From Garcia nutans (Eukaryota > Streptophyta > Magnoliopsida > Malpighiales > Euphorbiaceae): a stretch of 64,000 bases of DNA. The notes under the pieces are model-generated. The model was given only the letters and a program-made list of their open reading frames with translations, had not been told where the DNA came from and did no database searches. A program made the position numbers and the translations under genes. The DNA is taken from assembly GCA_947685225.1 (NCBI GenBank), contig CANTUV010000031.1, forward strand, positions 72,025,001 through 72,089,000, read 5' to 3'. Below are positions 33,742-45,853 of this stretch, in pieces. Each line of letters starts with the position of its first letter. Position 1 is the stretch's first letter.

Positions 33742-35915
33742 TATAGACCCTCAATTTTGATCCAATCCGGTCCAATATGTTTTATTTAGTCTAAAATAAT
33801 TTTTATTGTCTAACTGGGCCAAAATAATTTTTATTAAATAATTTTTACTTTAGTATCTAATTTTTATTAATAAAAAATATAAATAAACAAATAAAAGTCA
33901 AAAAATAAAAATCGAAGTCGAAAAAATCGTCGACGAAAAAATTGTCGCAGGAAATTCCTGCAGGAGAAATCACTGTGCTATTTTGCACACAGAAATTTTC
34001 TGCCTGCGAAATAGCTTACGGGCCCGCTCTGCACGCGCTACTGCAGCCAGCTGCAGCAGATTTTTTTGCCAGCGTAGTTTTTCCGCAGCGGCTCTTTTCG
34101 GCAACGCAAATTTTTTGACGCAATTTTTTCGAAACCTAATCCAATTAGGTTTTGATCTTTTTTTATTAATATTACTTATCTTAACTAATTAGGAATAAAT
34201 AACCTCAAACCACTATAAATAAGGACCAAAGACAATTAAAAAAGGGGAGGCAAAAATCCAAGAGGAGTTTGGAAAATTTGAAACCAAAACAAGGAAGGAA
34301 AAGAAGAAATTCAATTCAACATTTTTCTGGAACAACAATAGCACGATTTAGAGGATTCAAAGGCAAAAAAAGCTTGTCTTTAGAGCTAGTTCATCCAAGA
34401 AGAATTGTTTTTGGAGAAATTATCAAAAGATGGTATGTGTTAATTAATTTTCTTTAATTGTTTTTTTTACACAGTAGCAAATCTATGAAATCAAAATTAA
34501 AAACCTTTGAACTTTAATTTAGTTTTTCTAAAGAAAAAAAAAACCTTATTTCGTTGGTTTATCTTCCAAAAGGCTTAAAATTGTTATTTTTTCTTCTTAA
34601 AAATCTTAAAACTCTAATTGAACAAATTTTTCAACAAAACTAAGATGTAAATTCTGCTTCTTTTAAAATCTTAAAGTAGGTTCTATTTCATTGAAAAAGT
34701 CTTCTAAAATATCTTTTCTACTTATAAAAACTTTAATTTATTTGTTTAAATTCATAAAACTTCATGAAATTATCAAATTGATTTCTAAAACCCTAAAAAT
34801 TATTCACCACCCGTGACCCTACTTCTAAATCCTAAAATCCAAAATTCAACTTTTAAACCCAAAATAATGAACACTAACCCTTTTAAAACCTTAAACCATA
34901 ATTTTTATGAACCTAATCCTTTTAAAACACTAAAAAAACATAAAAACATAAAAACCTAAATTTTACACAGTAGCTTAGGAACCCAATAACCAAAAATCAC
35001 AAATTAAAGTATTTTAAAGTGTTTAAAACCCTAGTTTCATGATATCATCATTCAAACCTTAATTTTGTTAATCAAAGAGTCTTACCAACCCTTTAAAACA
35101 TAAAACCCTAATTTATTTTAATTCCATAAAAAGTCACAGTAGCCATAATTGGACTTTTATTTGCTTTATTCAATTCCATACTTGATTATGCTTTGATTTA
35201 TTTCTTATGCTTTAATTTATTTAATTTCAATACTTGATTTATTTAATTTATCATGGATGTATGTTTATTTTCTATTTTGATTAATAGATTTGATGAATGA
35301 TTTATTTATGATGAATGATTATTTATTTTTATCAATTAATTTAGATTTCCAAAAGTTATAAGAGGTATGTTTCCACTTGGTGGGTACCTCATTAGTTAAA
35401 CATGATGTAATTTAATTTGCTTTTCTATTTTAGAACCTATGTAAAGGGCATGTTTCTACCCTTTTGTGGGTGTCCTATTTAGGCATGTGATGTAAGGACA
35501 TGTTTCCATCCTTGGATGGATGTCTATTTATTTGCTTTGTTTGGACATTGCTTTGATTTTAATATATTGATGCTTTCTTTTAATTATTGTATGAAATATG
35601 GATAATATTGTTATATTTAAGAATTTTATAATATTAAGACCTGTAAAGGAGGCCGGTTCCAATGAACCGGGCGTTGTGGGGGTACTGGGCCATTTCTCAC
35701 CTTCCTCACACGTACCCAACTTTTCGAACCCATTAAGGGGTTGGTGATTCCTTATGAATCGAGTCATCCACCCCTTTCTTTTTCCCGGCCCGTCCGAGTG
35801 GCGACTCCATTTTTCTCCAGACTTAGGTCCGTGTTCTCTAAGGCCCGGAGCCTAAACAGTGTCGAAGTTGCAAGAACCATTCCACCGAGAGTGGGGGCAA
35901 AAATCCCCGCTCACA
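33742..35915 (+). repeat. TAT1 3' LTR
   Basis: 2.17 kb, starts TATAGACCCT (TG decayed to TA) and ends CTCACA. CCACC follows, duplicating the bases before the 5' LTR. Confidence 0.92.
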
Positions 35916-36083
35916 CCACCCTTTATGAGTTTTGAGCCTCATAGATTGAATATTATTGTCAATCAATTTTCTTTTCTTAAGTGTGCACCTTCATGATTTT
36001 GTATCTCTAGAGCTTGCTTTTGCATACTAGTTGAACTCACATTATGATTTCATCTCAAGTTTTAAAACGATGAAGGCAATGGT
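35916..36083 (+). other. Athila1 3' UTR, right part
   Basis: After the CCACC duplicate this resembles the Athila2 3' UTR at about 41935-42070 (shared TTTTCTTTTCTTAAGT and GCACCTTCATGATTTTG words). It stops abruptly at about 36083, so the rest of Athila1, including its 3' LTR, is missing. Confidence 0.8.
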
Positions 36084-36106
36084 TCTTGCGACTAGAAACA
36101 AAATTA
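36078..36106. other. Scrambled junction Athila1 / TAT2
   Basis: Between the Athila1 3' UTR and the TAT2 leader there is AATGGTTCTTGCGAC, the exact reverse complement of 15 bases near the TAT LTR end (24673-24687). A TAGAAACAAAATTA stretch follows that also occurs about 65 bp downstream. This looks like filler DNA at a break-repair join. Confidence 0.55.
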
Positions 36107-36765
36107 AGCCCAAATACTAAGCCCAAAATCCATTTTTCTAAAATCTTTTACAAGGGGCTTAGAAACAAAATTATTTTCACCCAACCATTTTTTAGAAAGA
36201 GCTTGCAAAAATATTTAGATCAATTGTGAAATAACAAAAATCAATTGTGGGCCTAGTTTACACTAAGAATAAATTAACCATGGGCTTGTTTTTGGCATGA
36301 ACCATTAGTTACTCTTTCCCAGTGAGAAATCTATTTATAATAAACCTCTTAATTTCATTTAAATCCAACATAGCATAAAAGCTACTTTAGTTGGTTGAAT
36401 GGATTAAAACCTAATTAATGGAAATTATCATCGATTGATTTCCATTTTTGAAAATATAACTATTGGTTGAAACGTCTGAGGGAATTATTCGAAAGCAAGA
36501 TACCCCGTGTTGGTATTTTGTTAACCATATACCTAGGAAAAAGAGACTCGCCATTCGTGTGCGGATGTTATAAGGTTGGAAGGATCGTCCTAATTACACA
36601 TGTTTATTGGTTAATTGTGCATGCATGCATACATTTGCATCTCATATCATTGATCCTCTCTGGCTCACAGCCCTGGATTATGAAAGTTCAAAAGCTTACG
36701 ACAATCCTACCTACGCTAGAGACAAAGTATCTAGCAACGACTCAATCACTTGCTCACCTAGAACA
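36106..36765 (+). other. TAT2 leader (5'-truncated)
   Basis: Closely similar to the second half of the TAT1 leader (25248-25911). No LTR or PBS of TAT2 is found to its left. No supported gene. Confidence 0.75.
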
Positions 36766-36892
36766 ATGGAGCCCGAACAAATTCAAAGGATGGTGGATGA
36801 AGCCTTTAACGCCAAAATGGAAGAAATCAAAGAGGCCATAGTTGAGACCATGAAGAACCAATTGACTGCAATCTTAGAGAATCATGCCGAGG
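36766..36892 (+). CDS. gag: TAT2 gag, segment 1
   Basis: Starts at ATG 36766, the same Met as the TAT1 gag (25912), and encodes the acidic, helical-looking N-terminus (MEPEQIQRMVDEAFNAKMEE). Athila2 interrupts it after codon 42. Across the insertion the frame continues at 44739 with no base lost once the 5-bp duplicate is discounted. Confidence 0.85.
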
Positions 36893-38576
36893 TGTTTTAT
36901 TAGTTTTTGTTATAGATTTGTGTCTTGTTTATTATAATAATTATTGTTTTATTTAGGTATTTTGTTAGTTTAAATCGGTTTATTTAGTGTTTTTGTTAAT
37001 TTTGGTAGTTTTAGTTTATTTCAGTGTTTATATTGTTTTTGATATAGTTTTTAGTATGTGTTTATGTTTTGTTGGTTAATGTTTATTTACTTCTTATTTA
37101 CAATTTGTTTGAGTTTTGTTTTAGGTTAAGAAAAAGCCAAGCAAGACTAAAAGGAAAAATGGACAGTAGCTGACACAGGCAGAGGACACGGCCAAGTCAC
37201 TGGCCGAGTCCCATATCAAGCTAAAAAGAAGCCACAAGACACAGTGATGGACACAGGCAAGGGACACGGCCAAGTCACTGGCCGTGTCCCTCCAAAAAGC
37301 TCCAACACGGCCAAGTCACCTCAAACATGGCCATGTCCCTCCAAAAATGCTCAAACACGGACAAGTCACCATCAACTTGGCCGTGTCTCACCTAAATCCA
37401 AAGCAAAGAAGAGCAATTCTCACAGTAGGTGACACATGCAAGCGACATGGTCAAGTCACTGGCCATGTCCCTCCAAAATGGTCCAACTTGGGCGTGTCAC
37501 CATCAACTTGGCCATGTCTCTCCCTCAAATTCACCTCCAACACGGCCAAGTTCACTCTAACTTGGCTGTGTCACTCAAGGATCAATAAAGACACACAGAG
37601 GTTTCGTATAAATATTAAAGTTAGGGTTTTTCTTTACACTGTTGGCGATTTTGAGCAAAGATTGAGCCGTCAAATAGATTAGGGTTTTGATACCTTTGTT
37701 TTTCTTTGATTTTTTATTACACTTTGTTTTATCTAGCTTAGATTAGATTGTTCTAGCCATTGATACATCCTTCTTGCAAGATTTGAACAAAAGATTCTTC
37801 AGAAGCTTCAAGGAGTTTGTAATTTGGTTTTGTTCTCGAACTTATTCTCTTTATTTTCATTGAAATTGTATTTATGGATATTATCATGTCTATTTTGATT
37901 TCTTTGAACATTAATGAGATGAATATGTTTGATTGCATTATGAACTAATTTGATCTTGTCTAGGGTTTGTATGGATCTGCTATGATTGTATGAATTGGTT
38001 ATTCTCTTAGCTAATAATTTCTTTAGCCTTGATTGAATGAAATATTTTAATATATAATTGATTGGCCACCAATTATGTGTTTTAGGTATTAGATGATGGA
38101 TTGAGAGATGAAGTCTAATGCTGGATCAATTCAATTAGGGACTTAGGTGAATTAGAGATATAACCTATTGAAAAGATTGTTTCAATTATAACAAGATTAG
38201 TTGTAAGAGGTTTGAATGCGAGAGCTTATTTCCTTGACTCAATTAATTATGTTGTTTGAGATTTAATCTTTGAAATTGAATTAGTTAAGAGGAATAACCA
38301 TTCATACATATAAGTAGTAGAGAAGTGCAAACCCTAGACCTTTTTATCAAGTGAATCAAAACATCAGCTCTTGTTTACTTTTATTGTTTTAAACTTCAAT
38401 TAAACTTTTTCATTAGTTAGGAATTTAAATTTATTCATTACTTGTTACTTTTAATATGATAATCAATTAGCTACTTTAGCTTCCTTGTGAGACAACCTTG
38501 GGGCGATCACCTTTGCTACAGCTACCTCGTATACTTGCGAGAGACGCTTTGTGGTAGAGTTAATTTGAGCGCAACA
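36893..38576 (+). repeat. Athila2 5' LTR
   Basis: 1,684 bp, TGTTTTATTA to GCGCAACA. Differences from the 3' LTR are scattered and few (a few percent at most by eye, plus a 4-bp indel near 37140). It contains the GACACGGCCA/TGGCCGTGTC array at 37165-37580. Confidence 0.95.
37165..37580. repeat. Palindromic GGCC-type array, Athila2 5' LTR
   Basis: Longer relative of the Athila1 array, with GGACACGGCCAAGTCACTGG-type units and half-units TTGGCCGTGTC. An equivalent copy lies at 43325-43740 in the 3' LTR. Confidence 0.88.
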
Positions 38577-38582
38577 AGTTTT

Positions 38583-38600
38583 TGGCGCCGCTACCGGGGA
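38583..38600 (+). other. Primer binding site (tRNA-Asp type), Athila2
   Basis: TGGCGCCGCTACCGGGGA, the Athila-type PBS. Confidence 0.9.
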
Positions 38601-38743
38601 GGCTAATTGGCAAAATTGTTTATTAGGCAAAAATATTTTAGATTATTTTTCATTGTTTATTTTTTATTTTATTTATTCTTTTGCTTTTAATAATTTCTTT
38701 TTCTAGAAAAATTCTGTTTATGCAAGGCAGGAGATCGCTCTAA

Positions 38744-41410
38744 GGAGAGCTACATCCATTCATTCCAGAAATTCAGAGAGTGAAAAGGAGCAGAGAAGAG
38801 TTTGAGCTCTACACCGGATTTGATACAGAGGAGGACACTTCTGAATTTGAGTCAGTTTCTACACAATCAGTTAAAATGGCTGAAGAAAGACAAAGAACTA
38901 TGAGAGATTTTGCTAGACCTGTCATTGGAACTTCCACTTCTTGCATAAGATTGACAGATGCAGCAAGAAATTATGAGTTGAAGAACATTCACTACAACAT
39001 GCTGCCATCATTCTATGGAGTTCTAAATGAAGATCCTTTGAACTTTATTAGGGATTTCTACTCCACTCTCAACACTTTTCCTTTGGGAGGACTAACAGAA
39101 GATCAGTTGAGGATGAGATGTTTCCCTTATACTTTGAAGGATAGGGCAAAGAGTTGGCTCATGATGTTGCCTGAAAATTCACTGACAACTTGGGAGCAAG
39201 TTTATAACAAGTTCATGGGCAAGTTCTATTCACACCAAAAGACAGCTGAGTTGAGAGGGAAGATTGCTACATTCTCTCAATTTGAAGGAGAGCCATTTCA
39301 TGAGGCTTGGGACAGATTTAAGATGCTATTGATCCAGTGTCCACATCATCACTACCCACTTCAACTTCTGAATCAGTTTTTCTATGATGGTCTCACCCAG
39401 CAATTTCAGAACACTGTTGATAATGCAGCTGGGGGAGCCATGGGAGAAAAAACAGCTGATGAAACTTATGAGATCTTTGAGATGTTGGGAGCTAATTCTC
39501 AACAGAAAAGTGTAAGAAGAAGAAGTAAAGGGGTGAACCAATTGGAGGCCAATAGTGAGATGGTAAATCAGATAGCTGAGTTGACAAGGCAAGTGCAGAT
39601 GCTGAACATGAAGAACAATATTTCTTCATCTACTCTAGAAGCGTGTGGAATCTGTGGAACTTTTGAGCATGGAGAAAATATTTGCCCCTCTGCATATGAG
39701 TCTTATGGGAATGAAGCTGAGCAAGTCAATGCCATGAGGGGATTTCAACCAAGGGCCCGGAATGATCCTTACTCCAATTCTTATAACCCTGGTTGGAGGA
39801 ATCACCCAAATTTTTCTTGGGCAACAAATAATTCTCAGCAGCCTTTCCATTTGCTCCAGAGATAGAACCAACAGCAGGGTCAATCCTCAAATCAAAGGCA
39901 GTCTAAGATAGAGAGCTTGGGGGAAAGTTTACAAGCTTTCATCAAAGTCAGTGCTCAAAATCAAGAGATGACTAATAAGAGGCTGGATTCATTAGAAGCA
40001 TCCTTTAAAAAAGTGGAGACTTAAGTAGGACAACTTGCACAACAGATGCAGATTCAACAGACGGGGAAATTCCCAAGTCAACCTGAGCAGGCACATTCAG
40101 TGACTGTTCTTAGGAGTGGTAAGGAAATTAACAATAATGTTGAAAATGATTTTGTGAATGCAGGTGACCAAGAGAACAAGGAGGAAGGAGAACCAGAGAA
40201 CAAAGGTGATGGAGTTATATCAGTGGAGAAATCACCTTCAGCAGATTTACATAAGGCAAGCAATCCGTACCGGCCTCCTATACCATTCCCTAGCAGGTTG
40301 AAAGATGATCAAAAAGATAAGCAATTTTCTAATATCTTCAACATGCTGTCTAAGGTAAGTATTAACTTACCTTTACTTGAAGCAATAAAGAACATGCCGG
40401 CTTATGCCAAATTCTTCAAAGAGCTGATCACCAAGAAAAAGAGGTATGAGATGAATGAAAAGGTGATAGTTTTTGAGGTAGCTAGTGCTGTTTTGCAGCA
40501 TAAACTACCTCCCAAACTAAAGGATCCTGGAAGCTTTATAATTCAAATTACTGTGGGAAATGGAAAGGGGACTGAGGACATGTGTGATCTAGGAGCTAGT
40601 GTGAATTTGATGCCTTATTCTGTTTATAAAGAATTAGGATTAGGGGAACTTAAACAGACAAAAATGGTGTTGCAATTAGCTGATAGATCTTTTAGATTCC
40701 CGAAAGGGGTTATAGAAGATGTGTTAGTTAAGGTTGGTGGGTTAATAGTACCTGTAGATTTCATAGTTCTTGACATGGAAGGAAGTAATTCTGCACCATC
40801 AGCACACACTATTTTACTGGGTAGGCCTTTCATGGCTACTACCAACACCTTAATAGATGTTAAAAATGGTAAGTTGTCAATGACTGTCTTAGGACAAACT
40901 GTAGAATTTTCTATTTTTAACACTTCTCCCACTCCTACAACTGCTTTATATGAGAATTGTTCTTTAATTAATTGTGTTGATGCAGTTGTTTCAGATGATT
41001 TCTTGCATACAGGTTCCTCAGGTAAAGTGGGACTGACACTGACCTTAGAAGAGGAGGCTAAACCAGTGGGGGAGACCCAAAAGTGCCTTAACCCAAAGGT
41101 ATATGAGAGTTCGAGGAATTATATGGATCACACTAAAGCACTTCATGACAGATTTATTGGGCGACAAACATTGAGTCCAGGTATGAAAGTTTTACTTTTT
41201 AATTATCGACTCTGTCTGTTTCCAGGTAAATTCAAATCTCGATGGAGTGGTCCTTTCGAGGTAACTAAGGTATGTCCTTCTGGTGCCATTGAATTGCTTA
41301 ACTCTAGAACCAATAAGACTTTTAAAGCAAATAGACATAGAGTTAAACCATATAAAGAAGGATTTCAAGAAGTGAGGATCATTGACAGTACTTTGATCCA
41401 CGATTCCTAG
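38744..41410 (+). pseudogene. gag-pol: Athila2 gag-protease fused to integrase C-terminus
   Basis: One frame throughout, interrupted only by TAG 39863 and TAA 40022, each expected Gln (CAG, CAA). A further TAA lies at 38741, just before the frame. In order: gag capsid (DPLNFIRDFYSTLNTFPLGG), CGICGTFEHGENICP finger, Gln-rich linker, then from 40046 the protease with CDLGASVNLMPYSVY and ILLGRPFMATTNT. After about 41040 the frame jumps: a short remnant of the pre-RT linker (EEEAKPVGETQKCLNP) joins directly to the integrase C-terminal region (YMDHTKALHDRFIGRQ, then FKSRWSGPFEVTKVCPSGAIEL). Compared with Athila1, about 350 bp and then about 2.3 kb are missing, yet the frame is kept. The uninterrupted part at 40046-41410 is 454 codons. 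Confidence 0.9.
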
Positions 41411-43045
41411 TCTTGCATGATGTCCAGCTTTATGACATTAAAGAAGCGCTTAATGGGAGGCAACCCATTAGTTTGAATTTCTTTTTCATAGTTATAATTT
41501 TATATTTAGCAATTTTGATTTTATGTTTAGTTTAAATAAATGGAAACCCTTAAGCTCTCTTGTATCTATTTTTTGACCATTTGTGTTTGTGATGAAAAGT
41601 TAGGGTTTTGCCTCACCAGGGTACGATGGAAGACAGGTTGTACTTTCTCTTTCTCTTTATTATTCTTGTTTTCCATTGAGGACAATGGAAATTCTAAAGT
41701 GTGGGGTAATCTTTTAGCTGTTCCTTAATTCTTGTTTTGTTTGTCTTGGTGTGTTTTATTGTGTTGTGCATGCTATAATTGATGAAAATTTATTAATCTT
41801 TTCTGTGATTCTAGCATTATAGTTGAGACTTTAGTATCAGCATAGAGATGAGCATTTGAATTCATTCAGGATAAATTTTCACATTCTGCAATTTATGACA
41901 TATAAATCTTTGTAAACCCACCTGTGTTAATTTTGAACCTCATAATTTGATATTATTATCAGTTGATTTTCTTTTCTTAAGTATGCACCTTCATGATTTT
42001 GCATCTCTAGAGTTTGCTTTTGCATACTAATTGAACTCACATTATGATTTAATCTCAAGTTTTAATGAAGGCAAATTAGGTTAGCCCTTTAGCTTAAAAA
42101 GACCTCCCTTAATATTGATTTCCTTAGTGAGCCAAGTTGAGCCTTTGACCTTTTCTTGTTTGATCAACACAATTCCCAACTTAACATGTTCTTATTATCA
42201 TCATACCTGCATTAAGGAATAGAGTTCTTATTATATGACAATAGGGTGGTTTATTTCAAAGTGTGGGGTAAGCAAAAAAAAAAAAAAATTGGTATTGCTA
42301 TTTGGGGTTGAAATGCATACTTTGCACTTTGTATTTGATTAAGAGTTGACTATTCATTTCCTCTACATGTTAAGCTAGATGATCTCTGCAATGTTATATT
42401 TTGTATATATATGTATTAAAATAAAATAAAAAAAATTTATATATAATAAAAGAAAAAGAAAAAGAGAAAATAAAAAAAAGAGATATATATATACAAAAGT
42501 CAAATATGTTCTAGAATTGGTTATCAAAAGAGGAATGTCGACTCATGTATTTTTCTTTGAGTATGCAAGTGTATGAAAGTATCAAGGGTTGTTGAGTATG
42601 CTATTTGAAGGAGTTATGAGTTTCTTAGCAAGAGTAGTGTCTAATTTAGATACTCCATTTCTTGATGCTCCAGCTTAAATGTCTTTTCTCACACCTTTAC
42701 CTTAGCCCCATTACATCCAAATGAAAGACCTTCAGATTATTTCTTGAGAAAATCAGTGAGGGAGATTGGATAATTAAGCAAGTTTATGGCAGTATGAAGT
42801 CATGAGTGGTTTGAGTGATTAACTTTTGAAATCGAGTGAAACACTTAGATGAGAGATAAGATTTGTATGTCTGGATTAACGAATGAGTTAAGAAAATCCT
42901 TGATTGAAATAAATTGCAAATATTTATGGCTGACTCTTAAAGTATTTCATCTATATACTGGAATTATAGTTAAGGTTGTTTGAGTTTTTAATTTATGCCA
43001 TGTGAATTTGCTTGAGGACAAGCAAAGTTTTAAGTGTGAGGTAGT
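41411..43045 (+). other. Athila2 3' untranslated region
   Basis: 1.6 kb with no convincing gene or env. It has three copies of a GAGGACAA / AAGTGTGGGG-like motif (about 41678-41706, 42258-42270, 43014-43044), the last next to the 3' LTR where the PPT is expected. An A/AT-rich tract lies at 42405-42500. Confidence 0.75.
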
Positions 43046-44733
43046 TGTTTTATTAGTTTTTGTTATAGATTTGTGTCTTGTTTATTATAATAATTATTGT
43101 TTTATTTAGGTATTTTGTTAGTTTAAATCAGTTTATTTAGTGTTTTTGTTAATTTTGGTAGTTTTAGTTTATTTCAGTGTTTATATCGTTTTTGATATAG
43201 TTTTTAGTATGTGTTTATGTTTTGTTGGTTAATGTTTATTTACTTCTTATTTACAATTTGTTTGAGTTTTGTTTTAGGTTAAGAAAAAGCCAAGGAACCA
43301 AGACTAAAAGGAAAAATGGACAGTAGTTGACACAGGCAGAGGACACGGCCAAGTCACTGGCCGTGTCCCATATCAAGCTGAAAAGAAGCCACAAGACACA
43401 GTGATGGACACAGGCAAGGGAAACGGCCAAGTCACTGGCCGTGTCCCTCCAAAATGATCCAACAAGGCCAAGTCACCTCAAACATGGCCATGTCCCTCCA
43501 AAAATTCTCAAACACAGCCAAGTCACCATCAACTTGGCCGTGTCTCACCTAAATCCAAAGCAAAGAAGAGCAATTCTCACAGTAGGTGACACATGCAAGC
43601 GACATGGCCAAGTCACTGGCCATGTCCCTCCAAAATGGTCCAACTTGGCTGTGTCACCATCAACTTGGCCGTGTCTCTCCCTTAAATTCACCTCCAACAC
43701 GGCCAAGTTCACTCTAACTTGGTCGTGTCACTCAAGGATCAATAAAGACGCGCGAAGGTTTCGAATAAATATTAAAGTTAGGGGTTTTCTTTTCACTGTT
43801 GGCGATTTTGAGCAAAGATTGAGCCGTCAAAGAGATTAGGGTTTTGATACCTTTGTTTTTCTTTGATTTTTTATTACACTTTGTTTTATCTAGCTTAGAT
43901 TAGATTGTTCTAGCCATTGATACATCCTTCTTGCAAGATTTGAACAAGAGATTCTTCAAAAGCTTCACGGAGTTTGTAATTTGGTTTTGTTCTCAAACTT
44001 ATTCTCTTTATTTTCATTGAAATTCTATTTATGGATATTATCATGTCTATTTTGATTTCTTTGAACATTAATGAGATGAATATGTTTGATTGCATTATGA
44101 ACTAATTTGATCTTGTCTAGGGTTTGTATGGATCTGCTATCATTGTATGAATTGGTTATTCTCTTAGCTAATAATTTCTTTAGCCTTGATTGAATGAAAT
44201 ATTTTAATATATAATTGATTGGCCACTAATTATGTGTTTTAGGTATTAGATGATGGATTGAGAGATGAAGTCTAATGCTGGATCAATTCAATTAGGGACT
44301 TAGGTGAATTAGAGATATAACCTATTGAAAAGATTGTTTCAATTATAACAAGATTAGTTGTAAGAGGTTTGAATGCGAGAGCTTATTTCCTTGACTCAAT
44401 TAATTAAGTTGTTTGAGATTTAATCTTTGAAATTGAATTAGTTAAGAGGAATAACCATTCATACATATAAGTAGTAGAGAAGTGCAAACCCTAGACCTTT
44501 TTATCAAGTGAATCAAAACATCAGCTCTTGTTTACTTTTATTGTTTTAAACTTCAATTAAACTTTTTCATTAGTTAGCAATTTAAATTTATTCATTACTT
44601 GTTACTTTTAATCTGATAATCAATTAGCTACTTTAGCTTCCTTGTGAGACGACCTTGGGGTGATCACCTTTGCTACAGCTACCTCGTATACTTGCGAGTG
44701 ACGCTTTGTGGTAGAGTTAATTTGAGCGCAACA
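43046..44733 (+). repeat. Athila2 3' LTR
   Basis: 1,688 bp, ends GCGCAACA. The TGAGG target duplicate and resumed TAT2 gag follow. Confidence 0.95.
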
Positions 44734-44738
44734 TGAGG

Positions 44739-45853
44739 CATCTGCTAGCACTAAAAAACCAAAGGAGAAAGGGAAGACTAAAGTTAGTGAAGTGGTTTTT
44801 GATGATGAAAAGGTGATCATTGATGATGATGATGATTGGGCTCAGTACTACCAAGAGGTTCAAGAAAAGAAGAAAGAACGGAAGGCTGTTGAGAAGGCAA
44901 CTATTGAAAAGACTAAGACATCCAATGTTGAAAAGATGATTACTGATTTAGAAAAGAAATTTGAGAAGAAGTTGAAAATCGAAGAGATGTCTGAGATCGA
45001 CAAACTATTTGAACAAGATGAAGAGGTCGCTTATAAATTCAAGATGCCTTCCTTTGCTAAGTACAATGGCACCGGAAATCCCCATCTTCATATGAAGCAG
45101 TATATCACTGCCATGCAATCTGCCCGAGCTACTAAGGCTCAAACCCTAAGGTACTTTATCCTCTCATTGGACCATGTTGTCCAAAATTGGTTCAATACCT
45201 TAGATGATGGAACACAAAAGTGTTGGGATCTACTTTACAAAGCCTTCATCCAACAATATGGATATAATGTTGAGTTAGAAGTTACTTTAATGAAATTGGA
45301 GTCCATAAGGCAAAGGCCAAATGAGAATTTTGTGGACTATGTGAAGCGATGGAGAAACAAGGCCGCTTTACTCAAGAAGAGGCCCGATGAATCCGATCAA
45401 ATAAGGATGATTGTGAGAGGGGTGTTGCCTAGTCTTCATGAGAGGATGTCTCATACACTCATCCATGATTTCAAAGACCTTCTCCAAGCTAGTTTGCAAA
45501 TTGAAGAATGGGAAAGGGAGAAGAGCCGCTTTGCAACAAAAAGGAACGAGAAAGGGAGCTATCAACCTGGTAGCCAAAGCATGCAAAAGGCCGTCGGTGT
45601 TAATGCTACTAACCAAGGGATAAGGAGACAATTTTCAGAATTGGGAAAGCCGATGTCTTGGGTTCTCAACAAGCTTCAAAGTAAAGGATTACTACAACCC
45701 TTAAATCCTCGTCCTTTGCCTAACCCTCTCCCACCTAATTTTGACACAAAAGCATTTTATCAATTTCATCAAATGCAAGGACATGAAACAGATAGATGTG
45801 TGAGGTTGAGACATGAGATTCAAAATCTAATTGATAATGGGAAGCTACCCGAG
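44739..45853 (+). CDS. gag: TAT2 gag, segment 2 (capsid)
   Basis: Open throughout (the frame at 44792-45853 has no stop). It encodes the linker with an Asp run, the capsid block (FKMPSFAKYNGTGNPHLH, ENFVDYVKRWRNKA, MIVRGVLPSLHERM) and the finger region FYQFHQMQGHETDRCVRLRH. That region matches the TAT C-x-FH-x-GH-x-C finger except that the first Cys is Tyr. The copia element interrupts it after the CCGAG target; gag resumes at 54446 in frame. Confidence 0.88.

Larger units (their letters stand above)
22519..35915 (+). mobile_element. TAT1: gag-only, non-autonomous TAT-lineage element, TSD CCACC
   Basis: Complete by its ends: 5' LTR 22519-24721, PBS, gag, long non-coding middle, three repeat arrays, PPT, 3' LTR 33742-35915. 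Identical CCACC copies flank it at 22514-22518 and 35916-35920, inside the Athila1 3' UTR. No protease, RT, RNase H or integrase is present anywhere inside, so it would have depended on a partner such as TAT2-like elements. A Tekay solo LTR (29897-32336) is nested inside. Confidence 0.92.
36893..44733 (+). mobile_element. Athila2: full-ended, internally deleted Athila element
   Basis: LTRs 36893-38576 and 43046-44733, PBS at 38583, gag-protease and a fused integrase tail, 3' UTR. Flanks are CGAGG (36888-36892) and TGAGG (44734-44738), a 5-bp TSD with one C-to-T change. It lies inside the TAT2 gag. Most of RT, all of RNase H and the integrase core are missing. Confidence 0.93.
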
